Shown here piece by piece: positions 52,550-63,965 of a stretch of DNA of 64,000 nucleotides; position 1 is the first letter of the stretch, and each line of letters begins with the position of its first letter. Position numbers and translations under genes: made by a program. The stretch comes from an uncultured Helicobacter sp. (lineage in GTDB: Bacteria; Campylobacterota; Campylobacteria; Campylobacterales; Helicobacteraceae): NCBI GenBank assembly GCA_949287835.1, contig CASEHV010000002.1, forward strand, positions 1 through 64,000, read 5' to 3'. Below the pieces are notes generated by a model. The model was not told the DNA's origin. It ran no database searches and was given only the letters and a program-made list of their open reading frames with translations.

Positions 52550-53779
52550 TTATTCATTCCTAAGAACGCCTAGCACGTCAATATTACTAGCACGTCTTGC
52601 GGGATAATACGATGAAAGACAAACGATAATGCATGCACCTACAATAGTGTATATAAGGTCGCTTGTTAGCAAATCAATGGGCAAACGAGATACGCCATAG
52701 ACATCGGCAGGTATAGAGATAATATCAAAGGTCTTTAATAGCCACATAACAAAAAATGCACCTACAACACCAAAGATGATTCCAGAACCACCGATAACAG
52801 AGCCTAGCTGAAAAAATAGTCGACGTATAGCCTGTTTAGAAGCACCAAGACTAATTAATAACGCAATTTCCTTTCGCCTATTCATCACCACCATTAAAAG
52901 AGAACTAATGATATTTAAACTAGCCATGAGAATAATTAGCATAAGCATGAAAAATAATGCCTTTTTTTCTAATTCCATAGCGGAGAAAAAGTTGCCATTC
53001 TGCTCCCACCAACCCTCCATATCTGCATGCACTATAACATGATTCTCTTTCTCATACTCCTCCATAGCCTTTTTTAATAAAATAATGTCATTCATGGAAT
53101 CATTAGAGAAAACATGGAATCCATCATAGCCAAAGTTACTTCCTCCACGTATGGCATATATTGCCTGCGGTGTGGTATATGCCATGGAATTATCGTAGTT
53201 TCTAAGCCCACTAGAAAAATGCCCTTTTAATACAAATTTTTTCATCTTAGGTGTTAAGGCGAGACCTGTTGGTGCTAAATCTGTGAAAATAAATGTAGCT
53301 TTTATATCATCTGATATAAGAGAGTTAAATAGCTGTTCGCCTATGATTACCTCAAATGGACTACTAAATGCAGTAATATTTGATTTAGCAAGAATGCTAT
53401 TGACTTTTGATTCCCGTTTTATATCAACGCCATATAATACCATAGGATATATATCTGAGCCATTTCTAATAACCGCTTGTGCTTGTATGTATGGACTAAA
53501 AGAGAGTTTTGGGAATCTAGATTCTAAATATTCTAAAAAATTTTCAGATAGACCACGACTAGAGGTGGAATATATCGTTATGGGGTAATTCATGATAAAA
53601 AGTTTTCTTTCAAACTCCTTTGTCATGCCATTCATCACAGACATAGCTACCAACAACACCATGACGCCTATGCCAACGCCAAGGAATGCTAAAATTGCCG
53701 TTATAGATATAAAGGGCTGTGTTTTGTCAAATTTCAAGTACTGCCTAAGAATAAAAAATGTAAGGCTATTCAACGTCAT
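52550..53779 (-). CDS. lolF: LolC/LolE-family lipoprotein-releasing permease (LolF type)
   Basis: A 409-residue ABC permease with one N-terminal helix (about 20-45), a large periplasmic domain (about 50-270) and three C-terminal helices. Landmarks: ITAILAFLGVGIGVMVLLVA with MSVMNGMTKEFE, and LLMVVMNRRKEIALLISLGAS near residue 300. The phylum usually has one such permease (LolF) acting as a homodimer with LolD. It extracts outer-membrane lipoproteins, such as LptE at 6304, toward LolA. Confidence 0.88.
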   Translation of the reverse strand: MTLNSLTFFILRQYLKFDKTQPFISITAILAFLGVGIGVMVLLVAMSVMNGMTKEFERKLFIMNYPITIYSTSSRGLSENFLEYLESRFPKLSFSPYIQAQAVIRNGSDIYPMVLYGVDIKRESKVNSILAKSNITAFSSPFEVIIGEQLFNSLISDDIKATFIFTDLAPTGLALTPKMKKFVLKGHFSSGLRNYDNSMAYTTPQAIYAIRGGSNFGYDGFHVFSNDSMNDIILLKKAMEEYEKENHVIVHADMEGWWEQNGNFFSAMELEKKALFFMLMLIILMASLNIISSLLMVVMNRRKEIALLISLGASKQAIRRLFFQLGSVIGGSGIIFGVVGAFFVMWLLKTFDIISIPADVYGVSRLPIDLLTSDLIYTIVGACIIVCLSSYYPARRASNIDVLGVLRNE

Positions 53780-53816
53780 TCCTCTAAGTTTGATTTAGAT
53801 ATTATAACAAACTTAA

Positions 53817-55334
<1,518 letters not shown>

Positions 55335-55422
55335 AATTTTGATTCTGAAATTTAGAGATTAAAATCTAATCGGTATGCTTTATTAAAAAGCTATGTAAAT
55401 TATTTGCAATTTTTTAATCTCA

Positions 55423-57237
55423 TTAACACCCAAAATCAATCACAGATTCCTTAGTCTTATCTAGTATTGCAATCTTAGAGCTGCATTCATCTAGCCATGT
55501 TTTTATTACCGCACTTTTATCTGCATATAATTTATTCAAACTCTCGCTTAGATTCCATAACGTCCTTTTGTAGATTGAGAATCCAAGACTTAGCCTATCT
55601 TGATACATACCATAATGTAAGCCTTGATTGATGAGATTTCGCGTGTTCTCTAATGTAGGATTATAAAGTGGCAGGTCCTGATTGCCCCTATGTTTTGCTA
55701 GGGCATTTTCTACCTCGAAATTTAGCCGCTCAAGGCATAGCACAATGGCATTTGTAAGATTATTTGATAATGAAAGCTGGAGAAAATGCAATTCGCTTTT
55801 TGCATCAGCACTATTTATTAGCAACGCTTTATCATAATCGCTATAAATCTCTTTGTAGATTCTCTCAAAAGATAGCTCACTAGTGGTGCAAAAAGATTCT
55901 ATCCTATGATATAGCCCCTGCCCTTGCTCTTTGATAAAAGCACTAAGATTCTCACCAAACTCGTGCATACTAAAGCCTAGCTTTTTGAACTCCATTGCAA
56001 AGTCGGAATCCTCACTGCAAAGCTGACTTGCCAATCTCTCTTTGGGTAGGACATTTATATCCTTGCTTTGCACAATAGTGCTTTTGAATCCAAAGCGATT
56101 TTTACTCTCCTTTACAATCTCTGTTTTCTTTAACTCAAAGGCATTGAAAATATGCTGGGATAGGGCATCGAACTTTATCTCTAAAGCTACAAATAGTTTT
56201 TTAAAACTATCCTCAAGCCCACTTTGTAGCATATTGAATTTTAGCTCTTGAGGGAAAATCTTTAAAATCCCATCTAGTTGTCTGCATTTCATCGCTCTAT
56301 CATGCAGTGCCTTTTTCTCACATACCAAAAGCTTTCTTAAACTCTGCTTTACCCGAAACTCTTTAGCGCTACTAGCCCTTTTGTAGATAGAATCATTAAT
56401 GTAATCTAGCACTTCCTTAATGCCAGATTCTCTATAAAGGCTCTCATCGCCACGCTTAATAGAATCAAGCGCCATTTTCGCAGAGATAGCCAATGTCTGC
56501 TCGAAAAATCCGCTAAAAGCACTCTTTGCATACTCTATGCTGGTGTCTATCTCACCTTGATTTTTTAGCCTATCTTTTTGGTTTAGCACACAAATGCTTT
56601 TGTTAGCATAGCGGCTAATGTGGGTTTGTAGAATCTGCTTTTCGCTATTTTTGCCGACATTATCTATGAGTGTTAGCCAGATAATTCCATCTACTGATTC
56701 TAAAATCGCATTAGTCGTCTCTGTGTCGCTTTCATTTTGTGAGTTAAAGCCAGGGGTATCAAGGAAGCTAACTTCCTTTAAAAGCGGCAGGGGGGCATAG
56801 AGTTTGTAGTGAGAGATTTTTAGATTCTCCATCTCATCGACTAGCTCTAGGAATGTCAATTCTTTTTTTATAACTTCTCCATTTTTGTATAAAACCTCTA
56901 GGGCTAGATTCTCGCCATAGACGATTTCACACACTTTGGCAGTAACGGGCGTGATGCCACTAGGGAGTATCTCATCGCCTAGCAGTGCGTTTAGAAATGT
57001 GCTTTTCCCGCTACTAAACTGCCCGATAATTGCCACTCTCATGGGATTTTTTAGCGAAAGTGAAAGATTATTTAGAATCTCTTTTTTACCTAAATCCAAA
57101 AAAGATGCCTGAGAGAGTGCGTACTGCGTCTGAATGATGAGTAATTGAAGTGGATTGTCGCTATCATCTATACTACCACGCATCAGCTCTTGTAGGCATT
57201 CTTGAATGAATGATTCAAAGGATAGATTCTCTTGCAT
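55423..57237 (-). CDS. Bacterial dynamin-like GTPase
   Basis: This 604-residue protein has a GTPase head with G1 IGQFSSGKSTFLNALLG (about residue 75), the G2 Thr in ITPVTAKV, G3 FLDTPGFNSQ and G4 CVLNQKDR. A long helical region (about 270-600) would form the neck and trunk. No membrane helix is obvious, so membrane contact would use a paddle. Campylobacter jejuni encodes two adjacent DLPs that act together; here only one gene is present, with pgk upstream. The family remodels membranes, but its job in Helicobacter is unknown. Confidence 0.85.
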   Translation of the reverse strand: MQENLSFESFIQECLQELMRGSIDDSDNPLQLLIIQTQYALSQASFLDLGKKEILNNLSLSLKNPMRVAIIGQFSSGKSTFLNALLGDEILPSGITPVTAKVCEIVYGENLALEVLYKNGEVIKKELTFLELVDEMENLKISHYKLYAPLPLLKEVSFLDTPGFNSQNESDTETTNAILESVDGIIWLTLIDNVGKNSEKQILQTHISRYANKSICVLNQKDRLKNQGEIDTSIEYAKSAFSGFFEQTLAISAKMALDSIKRGDESLYRESGIKEVLDYINDSIYKRASSAKEFRVKQSLRKLLVCEKKALHDRAMKCRQLDGILKIFPQELKFNMLQSGLEDSFKKLFVALEIKFDALSQHIFNAFELKKTEIVKESKNRFGFKSTIVQSKDINVLPKERLASQLCSEDSDFAMEFKKLGFSMHEFGENLSAFIKEQGQGLYHRIESFCTTSELSFERIYKEIYSDYDKALLINSADAKSELHFLQLSLSNNLTNAIVLCLERLNFEVENALAKHRGNQDLPLYNPTLENTRNLINQGLHYGMYQDRLSLGFSIYKRTLWNLSESLNKLYADKSAVIKTWLDECSSKIAILDKTKESVIDFGC

Positions 57238-57258
57238 GATTGAGCCTTGTGTGAAAGT

Positions 57259-58482
57259 TTAATCTTGTAGTGTTTTTTTATCTAATACTTCAAATGCTGG
57301 TAAAACATTTCCCTCCAAAAGCTCAAGACTAGCGCCTCCGCCTGTGGATATGAAACTCATGCTATCTTTATGCCCCGCTCTATCAATTGCATCTGCTGTA
57401 TCCCCGCCACCTATAAAGCTAAAAGTATAAGTATTTGCTATGGAATCTGCAATATTAAAAGTCCCTCGTGAAAATTGTCTTTCCTCATATACACCTAGCG
57501 GTCCATTCCATATAATAGTCTGCGCATCATGTATGACTTGACTAAACAATCTTACACTAGCAGGTCCAATATCCACAGCAGTTAGATTCTCCGGAATATC
57601 CTGAGATGGCGTAATTTTTATAACCTTTGGATTCTCGATAGTATCTGTGCTTACTACATCAACGGGCAGATAAATTTTTACTTTTTTCTCTTTAGCGGCT
57701 TTTAGTATAGAATTAGCCTCATCTACCAAGTCATACTCTACTAAACTTCGCTGCATATCATAGCCTAGTGATTGCAAGAATGTATTACTCATAGCACCAC
57801 CGATAATAATTTTATCTACAACATTTAATACATTCTTTAGCAAAGTAAGTTTAGAGCTAACCTTACTGCCGCCAACGATTAATAGCAGAGGTCTTAGTGG
57901 ATTTGTAACCACCCTAGCAAATGCGTCTATCTCTTTTTTTAGTAGCATACCTGCGACTTTAGTATCCACAAATTTTGTAATGCCATGTGTGCTAGAGTGC
58001 ATTCTATGACTTGTGCCAAATGCGTCATTTATATATATATCGCATAGTGAGGCTAAACTTTTACTTAACTCATCATCATTTTTTGTTTCACCATTATAAA
58101 ATCTTATATTTTCTAATAGAATAATATTAGAATCTGTATTTGTATTTTGACTTCTAATTGCAGAATCTATGGTGTCTGCAAAGATAATATTCCTAGCAAG
58201 CAATCTTTCTATTCGCTTTACAAGATGCTTTAAAGAGAATCTATCGCTCCTCTCCTTTGGTCTGCCAAGATGACTAACAAGCACAATACTCTTAGCGCCA
58301 TGATCAATACAATAATTTATGGTAGGTAGTGCCTCGCGAATCCTCGTATCATCGCTTATATTAGAGTTTTTAGTCATAGGGACATTAAAATCAACCCTAA
58401 TTAGCACCCTATTATTTTCAATCTCTATGTCTTTCACGCCCTTTACTTTCTGCATAAACGAAATACTCGCTATATTAACCAT
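57259..58482 (-). CDS. pgk: Phosphoglycerate kinase
   Basis: A 407-residue glycolytic/gluconeogenic kinase. N-domain substrate residues are in VLIRVDFNVPMTKN and VLVSHLGRPKE; NDAFGTSHRMHSS is conserved; the C-domain nucleotide loop is FSFIGGGDTADAI with TGGGASLELLEG. The ATG at 58482 is preceded by AAAAGGA and matches the H. pylori N-terminus; a longer frame from 58524 adds 14 residues without a ribosome site. A TATAAT on this strand lies about 30 bases upstream. Confidence 0.95.
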   Translation of the reverse strand: MVNIASISFMQKVKGVKDIEIENNRVLIRVDFNVPMTKNSNISDDTRIREALPTINYCIDHGAKSIVLVSHLGRPKERSDRFSLKHLVKRIERLLARNIIFADTIDSAIRSQNTNTDSNIILLENIRFYNGETKNDDELSKSLASLCDIYINDAFGTSHRMHSSTHGITKFVDTKVAGMLLKKEIDAFARVVTNPLRPLLLIVGGSKVSSKLTLLKNVLNVVDKIIIGGAMSNTFLQSLGYDMQRSLVEYDLVDEANSILKAAKEKKVKIYLPVDVVSTDTIENPKVIKITPSQDIPENLTAVDIGPASVRLFSQVIHDAQTIIWNGPLGVYEERQFSRGTFNIADSIANTYTFSFIGGGDTADAIDRAGHKDSMSFISTGGGASLELLEGNVLPAFEVLDKKTLQD

Positions 58483-58559
58483 AACAAAAATCCTTTTAAC
58501 TACATGAGTGAAATTATAAGACACTCTTATGAGAAAAAGAAAATGTAGGAGGTAAATCT

Positions 58560-58631
58560 GTGCATAGAGGTTATTATACGGTCGTCTATTTTTTATGTCT
58601 ATACTATTTAAATTTTTTAATTATAACTTAA
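58560..58631 (+). CDS. Possible 23-residue hydrophobic peptide (very tentative)
   Basis: A GTG follows a perfect AGGAGGT (58547-58553) at six bases. The frame encodes VHRGYYTVVYFLCLYYLNFL then IIT, a potential single membrane span. A short inverted repeat ATAAGA-CAC-TCTTAT (58515-58529) lies just upstream, as at 5' ends of some small toxin mRNAs. The same DNA must hold the pgk promoter on the other strand, so the pattern may be accidental. Confidence 0.2.
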   Translation: MHRGYYTVVYFLCLYYLNFLIIT

Positions 58632-58681
58632 TGGGTTTTTTAATTTTCTTTAATTCTATTGCATTAGAATTTAAAATTTAT

Positions 58682-60847
58682 CTACCCCGAATACACATCT
58701 TTTAGATTCGAAAACTTTATAATCTTATATTTTTTCTGCAAGATTTCTTTAATCTTCCTTGTGTCTGTGCTACGAGTTTCTACGATGACATCGCAAAGAG
58801 GGGAGAATTGATTCTTATGTCTATCATAATCCACCTTTAACACATTATAGCCATACTTGGCAAGTGTGATGAGAAAATCGGCTATCACACCCTTATGCTC
58901 CTCAAATGCCACTATGATATTAAAGGCTAGATTAGCACTCTTTTTCCATTTAACAAAGACTTGGTCTATGCCACTATCGATTTTTTCCTGCACTTTATTA
59001 CAGAGTTTATGATGTATGACTGCCTTTTGGGCGCTTTTAATGCAGACAACAGAATCGCCATACTTTGGGTGGCAACAGTAATCAAAGCTTATATCATTAA
59101 TATTGTGATTGGTATATAAAATAATATTATCAAAGTTTAGCTCACGTAGCTTGACACTTCGGAATCTCATGATATTAAAAAAGCTATTAGATTCTATCTC
59201 TGCCTCAATCTTACTTTTTACATCTTTTAAAAATGTGAAATCATTGGAGGCATTGCCAATAGTATCCTTTAGATTATGCTTTTTTAGCATAGATTCTATC
59301 TCTTCATGCTCCTTGTTAAAAATGGTGGCTAGAATATTTAGGGCGACTTTTCTATCGATTTCCTTGCTACGATTATTACACAATGCGCGCATACGACTCT
59401 TTGCCTTTGAGGTCTTGAGAGAATCTATCCAAGTGCAACGCGTCTGCACCTCTGTATCGGTAATGATTCTCACAATATCACCACTTTTTAGTTTCTGCAA
59501 AAGTGGGGCTTTTTGATGATTTACAAAGGCTTCTTTGGCAGTATCGCCCACCTTGCTATGCACGGCATAGGCAAAATCTAGCACGACAGAGCCTAAGGGA
59601 AGATTAAAAATCTCGCCTGTGGGGGAAAAAACCACAATGTCCTCGCGATATAAATCATTTTTGGCTAACTCATAAAACTCCTCGGCATTAAGATTCTTAT
59701 CATCATATTTCATATTCTCTAGCCATTTGGCATTTGGCTCTGCTACACCTGAGCCAGATTTTACCCCGCCTTTATATTTCCAATGTGCCGCGATACCAAA
59801 CTCTGCATTTTTGTGCATATCAAAGGTTCGAATCTGCACCTCGTATGCTACGCTATCATTAAAAACGGTGGTGTGTATCGTCTGATAGCCATTATCCTTT
59901 GGCAGTGCGACATAATCCTTTAGGCGCGATGGAATGGGTTTTAAATTTGTATGAATGATTCCTAGCACACGGTAGCAGTCTATGGTATTTTTCACAACCA
60001 CCCTAATGGCTAATAAATCTAGCATTTCATCTATACCTACACCTTTTCTCTGCATTTTAAGGTAAATGGAGTAGGGTCGTTTAATGCGACTTTGCACCTC
60101 AAAGCTATCGCGTAAAAAGCCGTTATTTAGGAGTAGGGTGGTTACTTTCTGGGTAAATTCATTTAGCCTTAAAGATAGATTTTGTTTCTCCTCTATCATG
60201 TAGCTTTGAATTTTATTATACTCATCTGGAAAAATATAGTAAAAGCTTCTATCCTCAAGCTCATTTTTAAGCAATGAAATACCTAATCTATGTGCTATGG
60301 GGGCGTAGACGACTAGAGTCTCTTTTGAGATTCTAATCTGCTTTTCACTACTTAGGGCATCTAGGGTTAGCATATTGTGCATTCTATCGCTTACCTTTAT
60401 GACAAGCACCCGCGTATCCTCGATGCTAGCTAGTAGCATTTTCCTAAATGACATTGCCTGTGTGGCAATCTTTGCACCACTAGCATTTGAGGGTAGCTCC
60501 TCATTTCGTATCTCGACAATTTTAGTCAGAGCATCTACCAATGCTCCCACATGCTCCCCGTAATGATTGTGTATATACTCACTCTCACAAAGCGTATCCT
60601 CGACTACATCATGTAAAAGTGCTGCACATATCATAGAATCATCGCCACCATAGTATGCGACAATGCAGGCAACGCATATAGGATGCACGACATAAGGTAT
60701 GCCACTTTTCCTAAACTGCCCCTCATGGAATCTTTGCGCATCATCTAATGCTTTTTTTACAGAATCGCTTAAGGGGTAGATATTATCTAATAGCGAAATC
60801 GCATCATCAATATGCTCAATCTTTGATAAATTGCTAAGAAAATCCAT
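58682..60847 (-). CDS. spoT: Bifunctional (p)ppGpp synthetase/hydrolase
   Basis: A 721-residue long RSH protein. The HD hydrolase is near the N-terminus (HPICVACIVAYY, then ALLHDVVEDT). The synthetase has LLAIRVVVKNTIDCYRVLG, PKDNGYQTIHTTV and YEVQIRTFDMHKNAEFGIA; a TGS domain follows at about 400-460 (IVVFSPTGEIFNLPLGSVVLD), then a helical/RIS region and a C-terminal ACT-like domain. Helicobacter uses this single RSH for stringent response. It lies 14 bases after rpoZ, the H. pylori order; rpoZ-spoT coupling also occurs in E. coli. Confidence 0.95.
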   Translation of the reverse strand: MDFLSNLSKIEHIDDAISLLDNIYPLSDSVKKALDDAQRFHEGQFRKSGIPYVVHPICVACIVAYYGGDDSMICAALLHDVVEDTLCESEYIHNHYGEHVGALVDALTKIVEIRNEELPSNASGAKIATQAMSFRKMLLASIEDTRVLVIKVSDRMHNMLTLDALSSEKQIRISKETLVVYAPIAHRLGISLLKNELEDRSFYYIFPDEYNKIQSYMIEEKQNLSLRLNEFTQKVTTLLLNNGFLRDSFEVQSRIKRPYSIYLKMQRKGVGIDEMLDLLAIRVVVKNTIDCYRVLGIIHTNLKPIPSRLKDYVALPKDNGYQTIHTTVFNDSVAYEVQIRTFDMHKNAEFGIAAHWKYKGGVKSGSGVAEPNAKWLENMKYDDKNLNAEEFYELAKNDLYREDIVVFSPTGEIFNLPLGSVVLDFAYAVHSKVGDTAKEAFVNHQKAPLLQKLKSGDIVRIITDTEVQTRCTWIDSLKTSKAKSRMRALCNNRSKEIDRKVALNILATIFNKEHEEIESMLKKHNLKDTIGNASNDFTFLKDVKSKIEAEIESNSFFNIMRFRSVKLRELNFDNIILYTNHNINDISFDYCCHPKYGDSVVCIKSAQKAVIHHKLCNKVQEKIDSGIDQVFVKWKKSANLAFNIIVAFEEHKGVIADFLITLAKYGYNVLKVDYDRHKNQFSPLCDVIVETRSTDTRKIKEILQKKYKIIKFSNLKDVYSG

Positions 60848-60861
60848 GCCAACCTTCTAGC

Positions 60862-61080
60862 TTAAGATAGATTACTTAAAGAAACCTTTCCCTCTGCAAT
60901 CTCAAGTAAAGCTATGTCGCATAGCTCCATTTTCTTTAAAAACTCATCTGGGTAATTTACCAAAGGTTTTGCCCCTGCGATGAGTTCCTTTACTCGTGAA
61001 AAAACTAAAACAGATAGCTTATATCTGTCATTTTTTACACTCACTAACGCCCTAGAGACGACTTCTTCCGTCCTAAACAT
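60862..61080 (-). CDS. rpoZ: RNA polymerase omega subunit
   Basis: A 72-residue omega subunit, MFRTEEVVSRALVSVKNDRY followed by KLSVLVFSRVKELIAGAKPL and a C-terminal KVSLSNL. Omega folds beta-prime and forms part of a ppGpp site in E. coli, fitting its position before spoT. CGGAGGTAG precedes the ATG. Confidence 0.9.
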   Translation of the reverse strand: MFRTEEVVSRALVSVKNDRYKLSVLVFSRVKELIAGAKPLVNYPDEFLKKMELCDIALLEIAEGKVSLSNLS

Positions 61081-61159
61081 ATACTACCTCCGATTGTGAA
61101 ACAAGATTATTGATGTCTTGCATAACATTATGCTAAGAATTTGAGTCTAGAATCTGACT

Positions 61160-61513
61160 TTAATCAACAAAACTTATCACAGACATGGTAGCTGCATCGC
61201 CTCTTCGCAATCTACTTCTTTGAATCCTAGTGTATCCACCATTTCTCTCTTTGAATCTAGGTGCTACTTCGGCTATAAGCTTTTTTGTAGCCTCTTTATC
61301 TTGCAGATATGAAAAGACAAATCTATGTGTATTAAAATCTGGATTCCTAGAGGCTGTTATGAGTTTCTCAATATAGCCACGTAATTCCTTAGCTTTAAAT
61401 AATGTAGTCTCTATGCTTCCATATTTAATCAAAGCAATACTAAGATTCTTTAGTAAAGCCTGTCTATGAGAAGATGTTCTACCTAATTTTCTGTAACCAT
61501 GCTTATGTCTCAT
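61160..61513 (-). CDS. rplQ: 50S ribosomal protein L17
   Basis: A 117-residue L17 with the invariant start [20 protein letters not shown] and a second block [14 protein letters not shown]. It is the last gene of the alpha operon, 11 bases after rpoA. A GCATAA-CA-TTATGC hairpin (61120-61133) lies downstream but without a T run. Confidence 0.97.
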   Translation of the reverse strand: MRHKHGYRKLGRTSSHRQALLKNLSIALIKYGSIETTLFKAKELRGYIEKLITASRNPDFNTHRFVFSYLQDKEATKKLIAEVAPRFKERNGGYTRIQRSRLRRGDAATMSVISFVD

Positions 61514-61524
61514 ATATATCCTTT

Positions 61525-62535
61525 TTAACCTTTCATTTTTCTTAATCGCTTACTGAGTGTAGCTGCCATCTCAGGTGGTAAATCCGCACCGACACCATAG
61601 CCCGTTACCTCTGATAGTTTATTTACAATCTCATCAAAAGAACGTTTTCCTAGATTCTTAATATTTTTTAATTCATTCTCACTCATTAGCACAAGCTCAC
61701 CTACATATTTAATATTCGACTTTTGTAGGCAGTTACTTGGTCTGTGGTCAAGATTTAACACATCAACGCTAGAGAGTAATAATTTCAGCTCAGGGTCGTC
61801 ATCATTTATTCTACTATTGCTTATCGGAACATCTGTTAGCTCTGCACCAAATACACTCATCTGTGAGTGCATGATTGTAATTGCCTCCTTGACTGCATCC
61901 ATAGGGTCAATCTGCCCATTTGTCTGTATCTCAAAGACAATCTTTTCAAAGTTTGGATTACTCTCATGCAATACATTCTCTATGACATAATTAGCTTTCT
62001 TAACAGGTGTAAAGTAAGCATCTAGCGGAATATAATCTTGACTAACCTCATCGCGTATATCCTCACTTGGAACATATCCTAGTCCCTTTTGAAAAAGAAT
62101 AGAGAATTTAAGACTTGCATCGCTATTGATATTAGCTAGATAAGCTTCTGAATCTAATATGGTTATGCAGTCAGTATTTAAATCCTTTCCCTTTAGCTCC
62201 ATGGGTCCTTCAAACTCATATTCCAATTCGAATTTATCCTGCGTAATAATCGAGGAGTCAATAGTGAAATTTAGATTCTTAATATTTACAATTAGTGGCG
62301 AAACATCTTCTGCCACGCCTCTTACAGAATCAAACTCATGCGCCACTCCCTCAATCTTTATCGCAATAGGTGCATAGCCCACAGTGCTAGATAGAAGTAA
62401 TCTCCTAACAGGGTGTGCTAATGTAATCGCAAAGTGCGGTTCGAATGGATAGGCATAAAGCCTTATATGATTTGGACCCAATTCCTCTATCTCCAGCTTC
62501 TCTGGGATATACGGTCTGACTTTTATATTTTTCAT
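61525..62535 (-). CDS. rpoA: RNA polymerase alpha subunit
   Basis: This is a 336-residue alpha subunit. The N-terminal dimerisation/assembly domain has [23 protein letters not shown] with the family HEF following. The C-terminal DNA/activator-binding domain (about 250-336) contains [15 protein letters not shown] and [14 protein letters not shown]. The ATG at 62535 follows AGGTGG; the longest frame begins with a GTG three codons earlier inside that ribosome site. It lies between rpsD and rplQ as in most bacteria. Confidence 0.96.
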   Translation of the reverse strand: MKNIKVRPYIPEKLEIEELGPNHIRLYAYPFEPHFAITLAHPVRRLLLSSTVGYAPIAIKIEGVAHEFDSVRGVAEDVSPLIVNIKNLNFTIDSSIITQDKFELEYEFEGPMELKGKDLNTDCITILDSEAYLANINSDASLKFSILFQKGLGYVPSEDIRDEVSQDYIPLDAYFTPVKKANYVIENVLHESNPNFEKIVFEIQTNGQIDPMDAVKEAITIMHSQMSVFGAELTDVPISNSRINDDDPELKLLLSSVDVLNLDHRPSNCLQKSNIKYVGELVLMSENELKNIKNLGKRSFDEIVNKLSEVTGYGVGADLPPEMAATLSKRLRKMKG

Positions 62536-62555
62536 AAATACCACCTAAAACTATA

Positions 62556-63182
62556 TTACTTAGAGTAAAGCTCTACTATAAGTCTTTCTTCTATTGGTAT
62601 CTCAACCTCACTTCGCTCAGGATTCCTAGTAAAAATCCCAAATTTCTTATCCTTATCTATATCAACCCATGGGACCAAGCCTACCTGCTCTGTAAGGTCA
62701 AGCGCTCTTTTAATCTGCACATTATCCTTACTTTTTTCTATTATCTCTACTTTCTGTCCCACCTTGACATTGATAGATGGGATATTCACTCTTTTGCCAT
62801 CTACGAGTATATGTCCGTGTGTTACAAGCTGCCTTGCAAAACGTCTGGTGGTAGCAAAGCCCATTCTATACACGACATTATCGAGCCTATTCTCAAGTAG
62901 CCTTATGAGATTCTCACCTGTGTTGCCGTCCTGTCTATTTGCCTCTTTAAAAATAGAGCGGAACTGCTTCTCACTAATGCCATACATAAATTTAGCTTTT
63001 TGCTTCTCTCGTAGCTGCAAACCATAGTCAGAAATTTTACTTCGTCTTCTGCCATGCTGACCTGGTCCATAGTCTCTTTTATCTAAAGCACTCTTACCTG
63101 CAAGTCTGCGTTCACCTTTTAGAAATAATGAAACACCAAGCCTTCTTTCAATCTTTTCTACCGGTCCTCTATATCTTGCCAT
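62556..63182 (-). CDS. rpsD: 30S ribosomal protein S4
   Basis: A 208-residue S4, a primary 16S rRNA-binding and assembly protein. It opens [20 protein letters not shown] and contains [13 protein letters not shown], and the S4 RNA-binding domain includes [20 protein letters not shown]. No zinc-cysteine cluster is present at the N-terminus (C-minus form). Confidence 0.97.
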   Translation of the reverse strand: MARYRGPVEKIERRLGVSLFLKGERRLAGKSALDKRDYGPGQHGRRRSKISDYGLQLREKQKAKFMYGISEKQFRSIFKEANRQDGNTGENLIRLLENRLDNVVYRMGFATTRRFARQLVTHGHILVDGKRVNIPSINVKVGQKVEIIEKSKDNVQIKRALDLTEQVGLVPWVDIDKDKKFGIFTRNPERSEVEIPIEERLIVELYSK

Positions 63183-63191
63183 ATAGTCTCC

Positions 63192-63590
63192 TTATACTCT
63201 TCTTCTCTTAGGTGGTCTGCAACCATTATGCGGAAGCGGCGTTACATCTTTTATCCACAAAACTCGTATGCCTTCAATGGCACCAACGCTTTTTACTGCA
63301 GTCTCACGTCCGCTACCTGCACCTTGCACCTTGATGCCTACATCTTTGATTCCATTTTCTTTTGCCTTAGCCATTGCCGCCTCGACTGCCTGCTGTGCTG
63401 CATAAGGTGTAGATTTCTTACTACCCTTAAATCCAAGTCCCCCAGCAGTAGCCCAGCATATTACATTTCCCATCTCGTCAGTAACGGTTACATTAGTATT
63501 ATTAAATGAGGCAGATATGCAGACAATTCCTCTTGATATACTCTTTTTGGAAGTTCTTTTCTTCACATTTGTATTTTGTTTTTTTGCCAT
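63192..63590 (-). CDS. rpsK: 30S ribosomal protein S11
   Basis: A 132-residue S11. [20 protein letters not shown] and [20 protein letters not shown] are the family blocks, and the C-terminus [13 protein letters not shown] is near-invariant. It forms part of the platform near the mRNA exit. Nine bases separate it from rpsD. Confidence 0.97.
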   Translation of the reverse strand: MAKKQNTNVKKRTSKKSISRGIVCISASFNNTNVTVTDEMGNVICWATAGGLGFKGSKKSTPYAAQQAVEAAMAKAKENGIKDVGIKVQGAGSGRETAVKSVGAIEGIRVLWIKDVTPLPHNGCRPPKRRRV

Positions 63591-63599
63591 GTATTCCCC

Positions 63600-63962
63600 T
63601 TACTTGCTACCAACGGTCTTTTTCTTGCCCTTTCTTGTTCGGGCATTGTTTTTGGTTGTCTGACCACGCACGGGAAGTCCTCGTCTATGTCTTAGACCAC
63701 GATAATTACCTAAATCCATCAAAGACTTTATATCAAGAGTTACTTTTTTTCTCAAATCACCCTCGACTACATAGTTTTCCTGAATCCTCTTTGCAATCTT
63801 AGATACCTCGTCCTCGCTGAGATCATTAACTCGCTTATCTAAAGAAATATTGACATCTCTGAGAATATCCCTTGAACTCTTTAGTCCAATCCCATATATA
63901 TAGGTTAGGGCATATTCAACTCTTTTTTTCTTCGGCAAATCTACACCAGCAATTCTAGCCAT
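63600..63962 (-). CDS. rpsM: 30S ribosomal protein S13
   Basis: A 120-residue S13: [20 protein letters not shown] at the start, a GIGLKSS helix-hairpin motif, and the basic end [20 protein letters not shown]. It contacts the P-site tRNA and bridge B1. Nine bases separate it from rpsK, and three separate its ATG from the rpmJ stop. Confidence 0.97.
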   Translation of the reverse strand: MARIAGVDLPKKKRVEYALTYIYGIGLKSSRDILRDVNISLDKRVNDLSEDEVSKIAKRIQENYVVEGDLRKKVTLDIKSLMDLGNYRGLRHRRGLPVRGQTTKNNARTRKGKKKTVGSK

Positions 63963-63965
63963 ACT

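Noticed and set aside
61120-61133. GCATAA-CA-TTATGC hairpin as a terminator of the alpha operon
   Set aside because: The stem is short, the loop is only two bases, and no T run follows on the minus strand.
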